Shown piece after piece: positions 1 through 10,111 of a DNA stretch of 64,000 nt. This DNA is from Narthecium ossifragum (taxonomy: Eukaryota; Streptophyta; Magnoliopsida; Dioscoreales; Nartheciaceae), in the NCBI GenBank assembly GCA_963920575.1, contig OY986966.1, positions 5,751,218-5,815,217 on the forward strand, written 5' to 3'. The first letter of the stretch is position 1, and each line of letters starts with the position of its first letter. The notes beneath the pieces are model-generated. The model was not told where the DNA came from. It saw only the letters and a list, made by a program, of their open reading frames with translations, and did no database searches. The translations under genes and the position numbers were made by a program.

Positions 1-387
1 ACGTCACTTGATTTATGCTGATTTATTTTCTATAATAAGGAGAAATCAGTAATCATTGAAAAAAGAATTTAATTTATGGGGTTGAAAATGATTTGATAAC
101 ATGTCTGAATTCTTGGTTATCATTCATGCTATTATTATTAAGTTGCTCAAACTGTGGCTGCACATGGCCATGAATGTAGTTGTTGTTGGAAACATCACGG
201 CATAAAAAACTTGTCACAAGTGGTACCTACAATTGTTTGGAGTGTTGTGTCAAACACTGGAGCCACTCATGTGGCTTGATGGGGTCCTTTCTTTCACCAG
301 AATTCAGATTTGTTTGCAATGATCTATTATAGGGATATCTCTGGTGCAGCAAAAAGATTATAGACTTACACCTTTTGTTTATTTCAG

Positions 388-645
388 GTTCTTGGCAATG
401 CGAAGGGTGCTGTTGCTGTAGTCGTCTCAATTTTGATATTTAGAAACCCTGTTTCAGTTACAGGGATGCTTGGTTACAGTCTCACTGTTATAGGAGTCGT
501 TCTTTATAGTGAAGCAAAGAAGAGGACAACTGCCCCTAAATATGGTGCCAGTGAGCATCTCCCTAAATATGGTTCAAGTGAGCATCTCCCTAAATACGGG
601 ACGAACTCTGACCCTCTGAATGCGGGTAGTAACATTTCGTCCTGA
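388..645 (+). CDS. Last exon of a TPT/NST-family membrane transporter (partial gene)
   Basis: The exon starts after the acceptor TTTATTTCAG at 387 and ends with TGA at 643-645, giving 85 residues. It opens [18 protein letters not shown] and continues [20 protein letters not shown], two hydrophobic segments that are the last membrane helices of the triose-phosphate/nucleotide-sugar transporter superfamily. Members exchange sugar phosphates or nucleotide sugars across Golgi or plastid membranes; plant relatives with the [13 protein letters not shown] signature include UDP-uronate and related carriers. The substrate cannot be told from this fragment. Bases 1-387 are intron; the rest of the gene lies upstream of the window. 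The tail after SEAKKR is odd: a nine-residue unit of the form PKYGxSEHL occurs twice and begins a third time ([10 protein letters not shown]). High confidence in family, low in substrate. Confidence 0.85.
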   Translation, partial: VLGNAKGAVAVVVSILIFRNPVSVTGMLGYSLTVIGVVLYSEAKKRTTAPKYGASEHLPKYGSSEHLPKYGTNSDPLNAGSNISS

Positions 646-2125
646 AGTCCGGGGTTGGTTGATATTATGGAGGGGTACTACTAGTTACTGAAGCAGGTGC
701 TGGCCTGGCCCGCAATTCTTTCTTCAGAAACCCATTGGGGTGGGGTTTCTTGTATCAATGGTGACCACTTAGGGAGTAGCCAAAAGAAATCATAATAAAA
801 GACTGATATGGTTTATTATTCCTTAGCACAGGATTCCATGAGGCATTCAAACACCCATCTATAATACGATGGAGGATTGAATGCCGGCAATTGGCAATTC
901 TTTTTCGGAGAATTGGGTTCCACTGTATCAGGTGTTGTCTGGATCCATTTTGATTAATTAAATGAGATCCCATTGTCTCAGTTTGTAGGCTTGGCCGAAT
1001 TGTAGGCATGATTATACGATTATACTGTTTTATAGACATGACGTCAAATACTTCTTGGAATACATATCTTTTCTTTCTTTCTCTCTTTCTCTCTCTCTCT
1101 GGCTTTTTTATTTATTTATTTATTGTTTTTTATTGTTTTGTGGATGAGACTTTGCAGTCATCATGGAATCGTTTACTGTCCAGTTTTTTTCTTATCCTAG
1201 TCAGGCAACTATTTTAAAGTAAATCTTAAAATGAGCAGTGCTCTTTCGTTTGCAATTCTAGAATTCTCTATATTCCAGACAGTCTCCAATATTAAAGAAG
1301 GATTTCAATCCAGACAGTCTCCAATATTAAAGAAGGATTCCAATTTTTGATCCCATCTCTCTATTTGACGCTTACTAACAAAATTTTTTCGTTTCTATGC
1401 GAGTTATCAGCTTTGATGAACCGAATGCTAACCCCACATCTCACGGTTTGACGCTAGCCTCTCAGGCATAACAAAGTCATGGTCGCTCATCTTGCAGCTA
1501 GAAAAATCCACTTTATTACAGAATCCGCAGCTCATATGGCTCTGAAACAGTGGCTGGCATCCAAATTGCTAGAAGAAGAACGACCCGGGAAAAGTCATTA
1601 AAAAAAAACTTAATACAAAAGCTGACGTTAGAAACAAACGAGTCCCGAGCAAATCTCAAGCAAATGGACAAGTATGGCGTCTGAAACCCCTCCTGTACGG
1701 TAAATCATACGATAGACAACATTTTAATGCTTGATGAAGTCCAAACTCCACACATGTATCACTAAACAGTGATATCATTACTTCATCCAGAGAGAAACCA
1801 CATCCCGTGGAAGAAGAAACAGAACAGAAAGATCACGAAGTAACTTTCCAGAGATTTGTCAAATAAACCTCCTTGCACTTGGCAACTTATTTATCAAAAC
1901 CCTTCAGGAGTTATTTTCCTGATGTTGGTTAACTTCACAAACAGATGGGTCAATCTGCGCGTTTAAGAGGCCTTTCTCGAATGCTGTAAGAAATGCCTCA
2001 TCTACTACTATTGTAGACATAACTTGCAAATAATACCTAACCATTGGTGAAAATCTGTCATAGAAGTTATCCAAGCCAATCTTCTATTCTATCCTGGAGA
2101 AACGGATGCATGACTTGACTTGGAT
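646..2125. other. Convergent 3' regions, no coding sequence seen
   Basis: This stretch lies between two genes that converge. The first part should hold the 3' UTR of the transporter, the second part (towards 2125) the 3' UTR of the minus-strand gene. I see no conserved reading frame. A pyrimidine run (CTTTCTTTCTCTCTTTCTCTCTCTCT) sits near 1068-1100, and a 35-bp tandem duplication lies at 1275-1344. Confidence 0.6.
1275..1344. repeat. 35-bp tandem duplication
   Basis: Two adjacent copies, 1275-1309 and 1310-1344, begin CCAGACAGTCTCCAATATTA and end CAAT; they differ at a single position near the end. No terminal inverted repeats, so it looks like a recent local duplication, not a transposon. 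Confidence 0.85.
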
Positions 2126-5100
2126 TTAGACAACCCCCAGCTTCTGTTCTTTGGAATCAGAATCGCCAGAATTGGATGGGAACTGTGGATCCCGATCATC
2201 AGTTGAAACCTTCTTTTCAGAAAGGCAAAGGTTGGATATCTTTTCCTCTATGACTCTCATCATTGACGCATTCAAGCTATCATCTATGGTAGGGTTCAGA
2301 TTTTCTTTCCAGTTGCTAGTAGCATCTTCCAAATGGTCCTTGGTTGATGACTGCTTAGGTATCCCCCCTTCACCAATGTCATAGCTTGGTCTAGTGACAT
2401 CATTAGCAAGATTGTAATGTTTTTCAACTGAATTTGGAGGTCCTTCCTCTAGAAGAGTAGCAGTTTTAGAATTTGGATGAAGCAGACTGGGATGCTTTTC
2501 TGGGTTCAAACTGGATTTGCCAGAGATTGGGGTACCAGCAAGCTCTCCAGCACTTATTACAGGATTAGATTCCCTGCACAATACAGAATCGTCGTGATTC
2601 TCCATTTTTCTTACATCAACTTCGGCTGGGGTTGATAGTTGCACTAACGTAGGTGATGAAGGTTTCATGCCACCAATGGAAGCTAGCCGTGTCGCTCGAG
2701 TGTGAGGAGAGTTGGAATTCACAGTAATATTAGGTATAGCTGACCTTAAAGAGGAAACTTTGCTGGACTTCAGTTTGCTAGCTCCAGGGATGTTGCTGAG
2801 TCCACTGGTCCTTTTACGCGGAATAATATGTGGGGTAGTCTCAGAACTCTCATTGGCACTGCGAACTAGACATTTCTCCTGTACATTTAGAAATCCAAGT
2901 GATCAATTAAGCAAACTATAGAGGGAGACAAAAAATTAGGCTCATTTATCTATATGACATTACTAACCGCATCAAAGTACCCAATCTTAGGGCTTGGCAG
3001 TCGGAGTCCAGATGGCTTGGACAGTTTTGTTACAGCATTATTATCTATGCAGCTGCCAGCGTTACTACCAGATGATAGTTTAGCCAACACATGAGTTCCT
3101 GAAGACGTTTCACTGATACCGGGAAATTGTAAGATGATTCCTGCATCTTCATTTCTAATGTAAGGCTCATCAGTTGAAAGTTTGTGCAGCTCTGATCCTC
3201 GAGGAACATCAAAGTCAATTTCGACTGCCAACGAAGGAGATGAAGAAGAAGAAATTGCACCAAGACTCTCGGTTGAATTACTCGGCTTCAAAGCAGAAGT
3301 TGATGAAGATGCCCCAGAAGCGAAACTGTCAACAGAACTATTAGGAGATGCACTTGATGAGAATACGACTGTAGATTTTGTAGAATCTGAGAGATTTGTT
3401 GCCTTTCTGGGCCCAAGTTTACTCATAGACGTCCGCAAAGAGGTTTTAGAGTTCACAGAAGTTGAAGAATGACCAACTTTTATCATATCATTCCTTCTTG
3501 TAGCAGTCTTTAATGGAGATTTGCCACCTATATTTGAGATACTGCAAACGGAACTATTGTACGACGAAGAAACTGGTGTTGGCACCAGATGCCTCACAGG
3601 GCAAGAAGAAGATGGTTTTGCTGATGGTGTTGGCCTCGAGGAGAGACTGCTTGAATCCCCATTAATCTTCTTGAAATTTTCAAGAGATTGCTGATTACCT
3701 GCATTCCCTGCGGCAATGACATTAGAATAGAACAAAAGTTACAAAATCAGAGGGAAGAGGACATGCTTAGGGCATGCTTAGCATGTCTACCTTGATATGA
3801 ATCCAGAAAATAACAGAAATGGGTCATATGGCATCTCGAATCTATCTTTACTTCTTCCTACAGAGCTAATACACATAACACATGCCGACAAAGGGTGCCT
3901 TCACCCAATTAATTCCAGTACTGGGGTAGTGATTTTTATATCTGATAGAGTAAGGCAGAAACAAAGTCTACTAATGCAAAGCCAAAAATGATGTATACCA
4001 GCTGCTGCTTTCTTTGGTTCACTTTTCATTTGGATCCTCCCAGAAACAGAAATCATCTTGTTGGGAGCTGTTCGCAAGGTATTCCCTCTCGATGCAGCCT
4101 GAGGTGGCTTTAGCAATGACTTCGAATTTCCACAAGCAGTGCCACCCTTAATTGACAAGAAACCTCAGTTCAGCAACGTAAAACAAATATACACGGATTG
4201 TATATGAAGACAATGATAGATGAGACACATGCAAAGCCTATAAAAGGAAGTCTAAATTGGTAGTATATCCATGTCTTTGATGCAGGGTCTGCAACCTTAG
4301 AAGTATCATCTGGCTGTTGCTTGCTGGCTCCATGACGTTTTAAACAAACTGGGGGTTTCACCTGATTAAACAAAAGATACAACTTTTGTAAAAAAACCTG
4401 AACCAAAAACATTACAAATATGCAATAGTGCACAGAGAATCTTACATTCTTTTGAGAAGAAATTTCAGCTTTCTTGGATACTGCAAAACAGTGTTAATTA
4501 CACATCCTTCGTATATTGCAACAAACAAAATAGGTAAAAAAGAATTTCATAAAATAAAGGAAACCACAAACACATCAGATGGATGATCAAAGTAGATGTA
4601 AGAGGCCTAAGCAATAGTATTCTTACAGCCAGCACGCGGTCCACCTAAATTTCCTGATTGGGGAGATTTGCTAGGATGTACTTTTATTGAAGCCTCATCA
4701 CATCTACCGAAAGATTTTTGTATGGAGGCACGTAAGTTATCAAACAAGTCTACTTCAAGGTTATCCAATGCCCAGGTATCACTATCTAGTGTAGTGGTTG
4801 ACTCTGTCGATTTATGTATGTCCTCTTCAATGCAAGGCAATGGGTGTGCTTCCACTTTCCTGAATGTGCTATTTACAATACCCAACTCTTCAGTGTCAAG
4901 TACACCTGCATGTAAGAATTCAGATTGAGAGCCATAATGACAGGCAACTTTATCTTACATATACCCAAGACAAGATGTAATTTTGCACGGTGCCGCACCT
5001 TCGCTGGTAAAGAATGCATTGTCCCAAGCTAGACTTTTGCGCAAGTTGTACTTGGCGGATGTTCTTGGCTTTTGTTTCGGAGAATCAGATAATTCAGGAA

Positions 5101-6453
5101 CCTGAATATGATCCATCTGCATGCTTAGTTTTGCAGGTTTCTCCCCTTTCTGAGCATAGTCAATCTCAAAGACAGAGTACATTTCACCATCACAGTTTTC
5201 TGAAAGGAAAGTGACAACAATCATCCTGGTTCATCAGAATCAGCTCCACACGCACATATTAGAACATAGACATGCACAATATGACATGTATGATAAGTAA
5301 TGCCAATATGCTGGACCAGGAGCATAGGGAACTATTCAAAACTGCCTATCCAATCTGTTGAAGAAAAGCTCAGCTAAGATCCCAATTAATTATACTTGCA
5401 GATAACCAAGAATAATATAAAGAAACAACACTGAAAATAGGAATACAACTGAAAAAGAAAGATCTCTACTTGATCTCTTATACGGATGATAATATCTGTT
5501 TCCATGTTGATTAATGTAGGAAAACCAACCAATAGCTCAATATAATGCACTGGCAGTGGGAAATAAGAATACAAGCAACCAACATGCACCACAATACAAA
5601 CAGATGGTAAGATGAAGATTGCGGCTACATCTGTTTCAAGTTCCAACGTCGCTCATGAAGAAGAATCAAACCAATACTTCATGAATTCTGTTATGGAACT
5701 GCCAGAGTCTACTTTGGCAGGATGAGAGATGACATGCTATACACCATCTAATCTCAATTCTCAGGAGAAACCCAAACAAAGATCATTCACTGTCACCAAT
5801 CAAATTAAAATTCTGTAAAATTGTGGGTGTGGCGTTCTAGATGGCAAGTGCCTCCATATCCTTTTTGCCACTATGTTCAAATAATTTTACCCCCCCTGTG
5901 CCGATACAAAGAAAGTTTTATAACCTAACTACATGTCCACTGCGAGAGATATAGTGATGGATAGCTAATCATCCAACATAGAGACGGAAGTAGGCGCTTC
6001 TTCCAGGTTCAACATGTGGCATCACGCATTCAGCAATTAGCGCGATCTCATTCACTTCTCCCAATTTCGCCATAGGGGAACGCATAAGACTTAACCATCC
6101 CAAAGAGCAACGATGACCACAATGGAAACCTCGATCTGGATACTAGAGAGCAGGTAAGAGCTAATCCTTATAGAAACCAAATCTCAAACACATGCAATAG
6201 AATCAATAACACGGACGACAAGAATAAAGGGGAAAATCCACAACAATTAACCCTAGCGCGATCAGACGAACGATCACCATGAAAATCACCAGCAATAGCA
6301 CATAATCCACAAAAATCCACAGGCGAAAAGATGAGAGGAGACGAGAGAAGTACCCGAAGAGCTCGGGTCCGGCCGCAAGCGCGCCATCGGGGAAGAGGAG
6401 GCGAGGAGGTCGTCCTCCGAGGACGAGACATCGATGAGGGACACCCTCTCCAT
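2126..6453 (-). CDS. Uncharacterised Ser-rich plant protein, 773 residues, eight exons
   Basis: Exons on the minus strand: 6453-6354, 5199-4999, 4905-4627, 4480-4446, 4361-4296, 4146-3999, 3707-2968, 2878-2126 (TAA at 2128-2126). All junctions are GT..AG and in phase; the sum is 2322 nt. The start at 6453 is chosen because MERVSLIDVSSSEDDLLA joins exon 2 in frame. The protein is hydrophilic and probably disordered, with Ser/Thr/Pro runs between residues 270 and 520. Two blocks look conserved: NLRKSLAWDNAFFTSEGVL near residues 85-103 and PSGLRLPSPKIGYFDA at 508-523, directly before an exon junction. I associate both with plant proteins of unknown function but cannot name the family. There is no enzyme domain, signal peptide or membrane segment. 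A GA/CT-rich leader precedes the ATG. Confidence 0.85.
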
Positions 6454-7241
6454 CGATCCTTATCCCTGGGCTCAAATCAAAACCCGAGAAATGGGATCGC
6501 AAAAGATTCAAATCGAGATCGGAGACAGGCGAAGAGAAGACGAATCGAGAGAAGAGGAGGGTTGGATCTCTCTCTCTCTATTCTCGAGTGATGAGGAGTG
6601 AACACCGAGTGAGGGTTTGATTTGAAATGCTACTTAAGTGATGGCATTACTAAGCATTGTAATAAGTAAGAATAACGCTACTGTCTTGCTGGCAATAAAA
6701 TTGGGGAAATAGATACCGAGAGAAGCGGGAACATGAAAATTTGAGATTGGGATCGAAAATTACAGAAAACCCCTCCAAGCGGCATGGTTGAATGGGCCAG
6801 GCTCAATTAGTAGCTAATTGGGCCGTTATATTACTTGGGTGATACAACGTAAGGGTTTTTGCATATATGCCCTTCTAAAATGTCCTAATTGCATATTTAT
6901 TCTCTGTACAAATCAAAAGCCCTTAAAAATGTGTTAATTGCATAGAAACCTTTGCCAAATGGAAAATCACGCCTATAGCCTCCTAAGTTTGTGTTTGTTG
7001 CATACCTACCCTTCTGCTTATTCCAATTTGACCCGACGGAGTTTCATGTCTGTTGTTACGCAAAAATGTATACTTCAATTAGATTCCTTATACTTCGATT
7101 AGTTCTCTGTCATAGCGAGGTATTCAGGTCAGCGTCTAGAATATACATCTTGATGTAATTAATAACTAAACACATGGACTATCTATTATATAACAAAAGG
7201 TGTAATCTATCATATAGCCGACGATGTCCGATCCAAATTAT
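6454..7241. other. 5' leader and upstream region of the 773-residue-protein gene
   Basis: The first ~150 bases hold the pyrimidine-rich leader (CTCTCTCT on the + strand near 6568-6580). Beyond 6620 the DNA is AT-rich and non-coding; 6850-7030 resembles common plant intergenic repeat sequence. No open frame with recognisable content. Confidence 0.5.
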
Positions 7242-7246
7242 GGTAT
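7242..7246. repeat. Target-site duplication GGTAT, left
   Basis: Matches GGTAT at 14915-14919 on the other side of the gypsy element. Confidence 0.9.
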
Positions 7247-7821
7247 TGACGCAGGGTAAAATGTGGAAGATGGACCTCTCTATGGGAGAGACAACCAAAC
7301 TCTCTATGGGAGAGATAACCAGATTTCTATGGAGGAAGAAACCAAAAACCCTATTTTCTTATTCATCCAAAACTGACTCTTTACGAACCCTACGGCCTCC
7401 TTTTATAGGATTAAGGAAAGACCTGACCAACTCAAACATGGACTCAAACCCTAATCCAAGTATTAACCCGGAATTCAATAATAAAAGAAATCCTACTCAA
7501 AATAGGAAATTTGCCAAAAATAGAAACCGATAAAACTGCCTAAAAAGGAAAGTTTTCACTTAAACTGAGTTTTCGGACCAAAGGAAAAGAAATTTGACGT
7601 TTTGACGAGCAATCATGGAAAGATTGAAGATCTCCGATGATAAATGACGGGCTCGTCGACCCGGTCGTTTCGACTGGTTATACGCCCCGATCGGACGGCC
7701 GGATCAAAAGTTATGGCCATCCAAAGGTCTCAGTCGGACGGATGGAATCCGAATGCGTCCGGATCGCCTTGGAAGCTGCTCCGGATCGGGCTCAGTCATG
7801 TCCCGCCCTGGTCCTGCATCA
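7247..7821 (-). repeat. 3' LTR of the gypsy element
   Basis: 575 bp, minus orientation. Contains a TATA-like CTATAAAAGG (plus strand CCTTTTATAG near 7391-7400). The pol reading frame runs across the polypurine tract and stops about 39 codons inside this LTR (stop at 7704-7706). Confidence 0.92.
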
Positions 7822-7831
7822 TCCTCCCCTG
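7822..7831 (-). promoter_or_regulatory. Polypurine tract of the gypsy element
   Basis: On the minus strand CAGGGGAGGA lies directly before the 3' LTR start TGATGCAGG, the expected position for plus-strand DNA priming. Confidence 0.8.
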
Positions 7832-7989
7832 ATTGGAAAGGACTCGTCCTCGAGTCGGAATCATCAAAAACCCCTCTGTACGCCACCAGATGCTTCACAT
7901 TGAAGGTGTCTGAAATCTGCAAGTGAGGTGAAAGCCAGACTCGGTAGGCATTATCATTAAACTTCTGGAGGACTTCACAGGGCCCGATC

Positions 7990-10111
7990 TGTGAGGACCT
8001 GCCCCTCCATCCCTGTGGCTTGCTGTTTACCCCAAGGGCAATTTGGGAAATTGCGCCTTGGCGGTCGTTTCACACTGGCTGTGCACACACAGACCTTGGT
8101 TGATGCTTGTTTTTGCTTAGAAAGGTAGCCACTTTGGGCAAGGGAGATCGATCTCCATGGCCATGAAGATCGATCTCTCTGTGCCTTGTGGTCGCCGTTC
8201 TGGGCGAGGAAGATCGATCTCCATGTCCATGAAGATCGATCTCCCTGTGCTTGGAAGTCTTTGGCGGTGGCTTTCGAAGGACGGCCACCGCGGTGGCCGT
8301 CGCTTCCCCTGTCAGGGGAGGGAAGACTTTCCCTCCCCTCCCCCAGCTTTTCCCCGCTTTAGCCGGCTTTCCCCCGGCCTTACCCGCCCCTTCCCCCTTC
8401 CTTTCTTCCCCTTCTTCTCTTCTTCTTCCTCGCGGCTCTGTTTTCCCCTGTTCCGGCTGAGAGCTTTCGCTCGCCGTTCTTCCTCCTCCGGCCACCTCTC
8501 CGGCAGCTTGAAGGCTCGTTGGGTTCGTGGCAAGGCGAGGAAGGTCCTGGGGTAGGACTTGTGGATAGAAGCTGCGTTGAAGAGGTAGGATTCTTCTTCT
8601 AAAACTCCGGCTGTTGAGGGTTTTGAATCCGGGTTTTGTTTTGCTTGGATCTCCTTGTGGAGTTGTTCCTTCCCGGTTTTGAAGCCTTGAGTAGCTTCGT
8701 GGCACTGAGATCTACTAGCCCACCTAGTTTGGTGAGGTATGGTGGCGGTTTCCGGCGGTGTTCCTCGCCGTCCGGCCGCCGGCGTGAACCCAATCATGAT
8801 CGATCTCTTGGAAAGAGATCGATCTTGGTCGGGGTGGCCCAGCCCGCCCGAGCGAGAGCGATCTACCTGGGAGGGAGATCGATCTCTTGGCGGCTGGTGC
8901 CTGTGCGGTTTGCGTCCACGTCACCTACAAGATCAATCTTCATATGGGTGGAGATCGATCTCGTGGGGGTGACCAGGACGGGTGCTTCTAGCCTCGAGGA
9001 AGATCGATCTCCATGCTATAGGAGATCGATCTCCTTCAGTGCTGAGAGGGTTTTACTTGCTTTAAGTGCTGTTTTGCCCGCGGGGCTTCGCATGCAAGTG
9101 ATTTTTTTACGGTTTTGCCCTCGGGGCTTATCCTGTAATGAGTTGTGCATGAATGCTTACCGCCTTGTGGTTGAACCGAGAGGGTGATGTCTCTTGGGGT
9201 GTGTAGAATAAATGGGCTGACGGTATGCCCTTACCGCTTTGTGGTGAACCGGGGGAGTCATGACCCTCGGGAGTGTTTAGTATAAATGGGGCGAGGGTGT
9301 GCCCTTGCTGTGTTGGTTGTTTACAGCTTTATCATATTTTATCCTGCCCTGTTTACCTGTGCATTAGGCATGCTAGGGTAGGTTGGGTGGGTGTCGGCTC
9401 TGCTGCTTGGAGTACCGAGTGATGGTAGTCTTAACTTCGGTTGTTCCGCCAAGTGCGGAGATCCCGCTTGGAGAAGGGGGTCCTACTGGTTGCGTCGTGT
9501 CCACCCTGCGTCAGGGAATGTCGGAGTTGCCCACCCCTGAGCAGTGGCGTTATCGGACATACGCACTTAGGACAGGAACCCTTCGGGTTATTGATGGGAT
9601 TGTGGGATCCTTGGCAAGCCTAGGTACTTGGCATCAGAGTGTGTCCGGTTGCTCTACCCTTGTTTGTGGGAGTTGTAGAGTAGGACCCTGCTGAGCTGTT
9701 GCTCATGCCTACCTGGACTGTGTTTGTTGCAGGTGCAGGTGGCCGCTCTGTCCCAGTGTTACCCCCCCCTCGGTCGTCTCGTGGCAGCGCTCCGGATCCT
9801 GACCATGTCTGAGGGTCAGGATGGGTTCGTCTGTGCGTTCGCGGAGACCCCGGTGGGTGTTGTGGTTTCTTTTTGGGGATTGTGATCCCTTGTAGCTGTT
9901 GTACTAAACCCTGTTAACTTTTTATTGCTGGTTTGTAATAATTGTTAATAGTTGTTTAGTTAGCTTGCTTCCGCTCTTTCTCTGTGCCGTCCAGTTGCTT
10001 TCGCCAGCTGGGCTTTAGTCTCAACTGTTTCCGCCAGTTGAGGCTGTGGTTGTGGTTCTTACCCCCCTCGCGCCCCCGGCCCGGTCGCGCTCTGCGGGTC
10101 GGGGCGCGACA
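7990..10111 (+). mobile_element. Solo LTR (2122 bp), TGTGAGGACC/GCGCGACA family
   Basis: The sequence begins TGTGAGGACC and ends GGGGCGCGACA, with the 5-bp duplication CGATC at 7985-7989 and 10112-10116. It has no internal region, so it is a solo LTR left by LTR-LTR recombination. It is GC-rich, with a CT-rich stretch around 8320-8460 and two clusters of the palindrome AGATCGATCT (8140-8250 and 8795-9035). It interrupts the integrase of the older gypsy element. Relatives lie at 28461-33190. Long open frames here are low-complexity shadows, not genes. Confidence 0.9.

Noticed and set aside
5386..5646. An 86-codon hydrophobic minus-strand frame
   Set aside because: Lies in intron 1 of the 773-residue-protein gene; exons 1 and 2 join in phase without it.
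8070..9190. Several overlapping open frames on both strands, rich in RSIS/KIDL-like and Pro/Ser/Phe residues
   Set aside because: They lie inside the solo LTR and reflect the GATCGATC and CT-rich repeats; no frame has a domain and all six frames are partly open.
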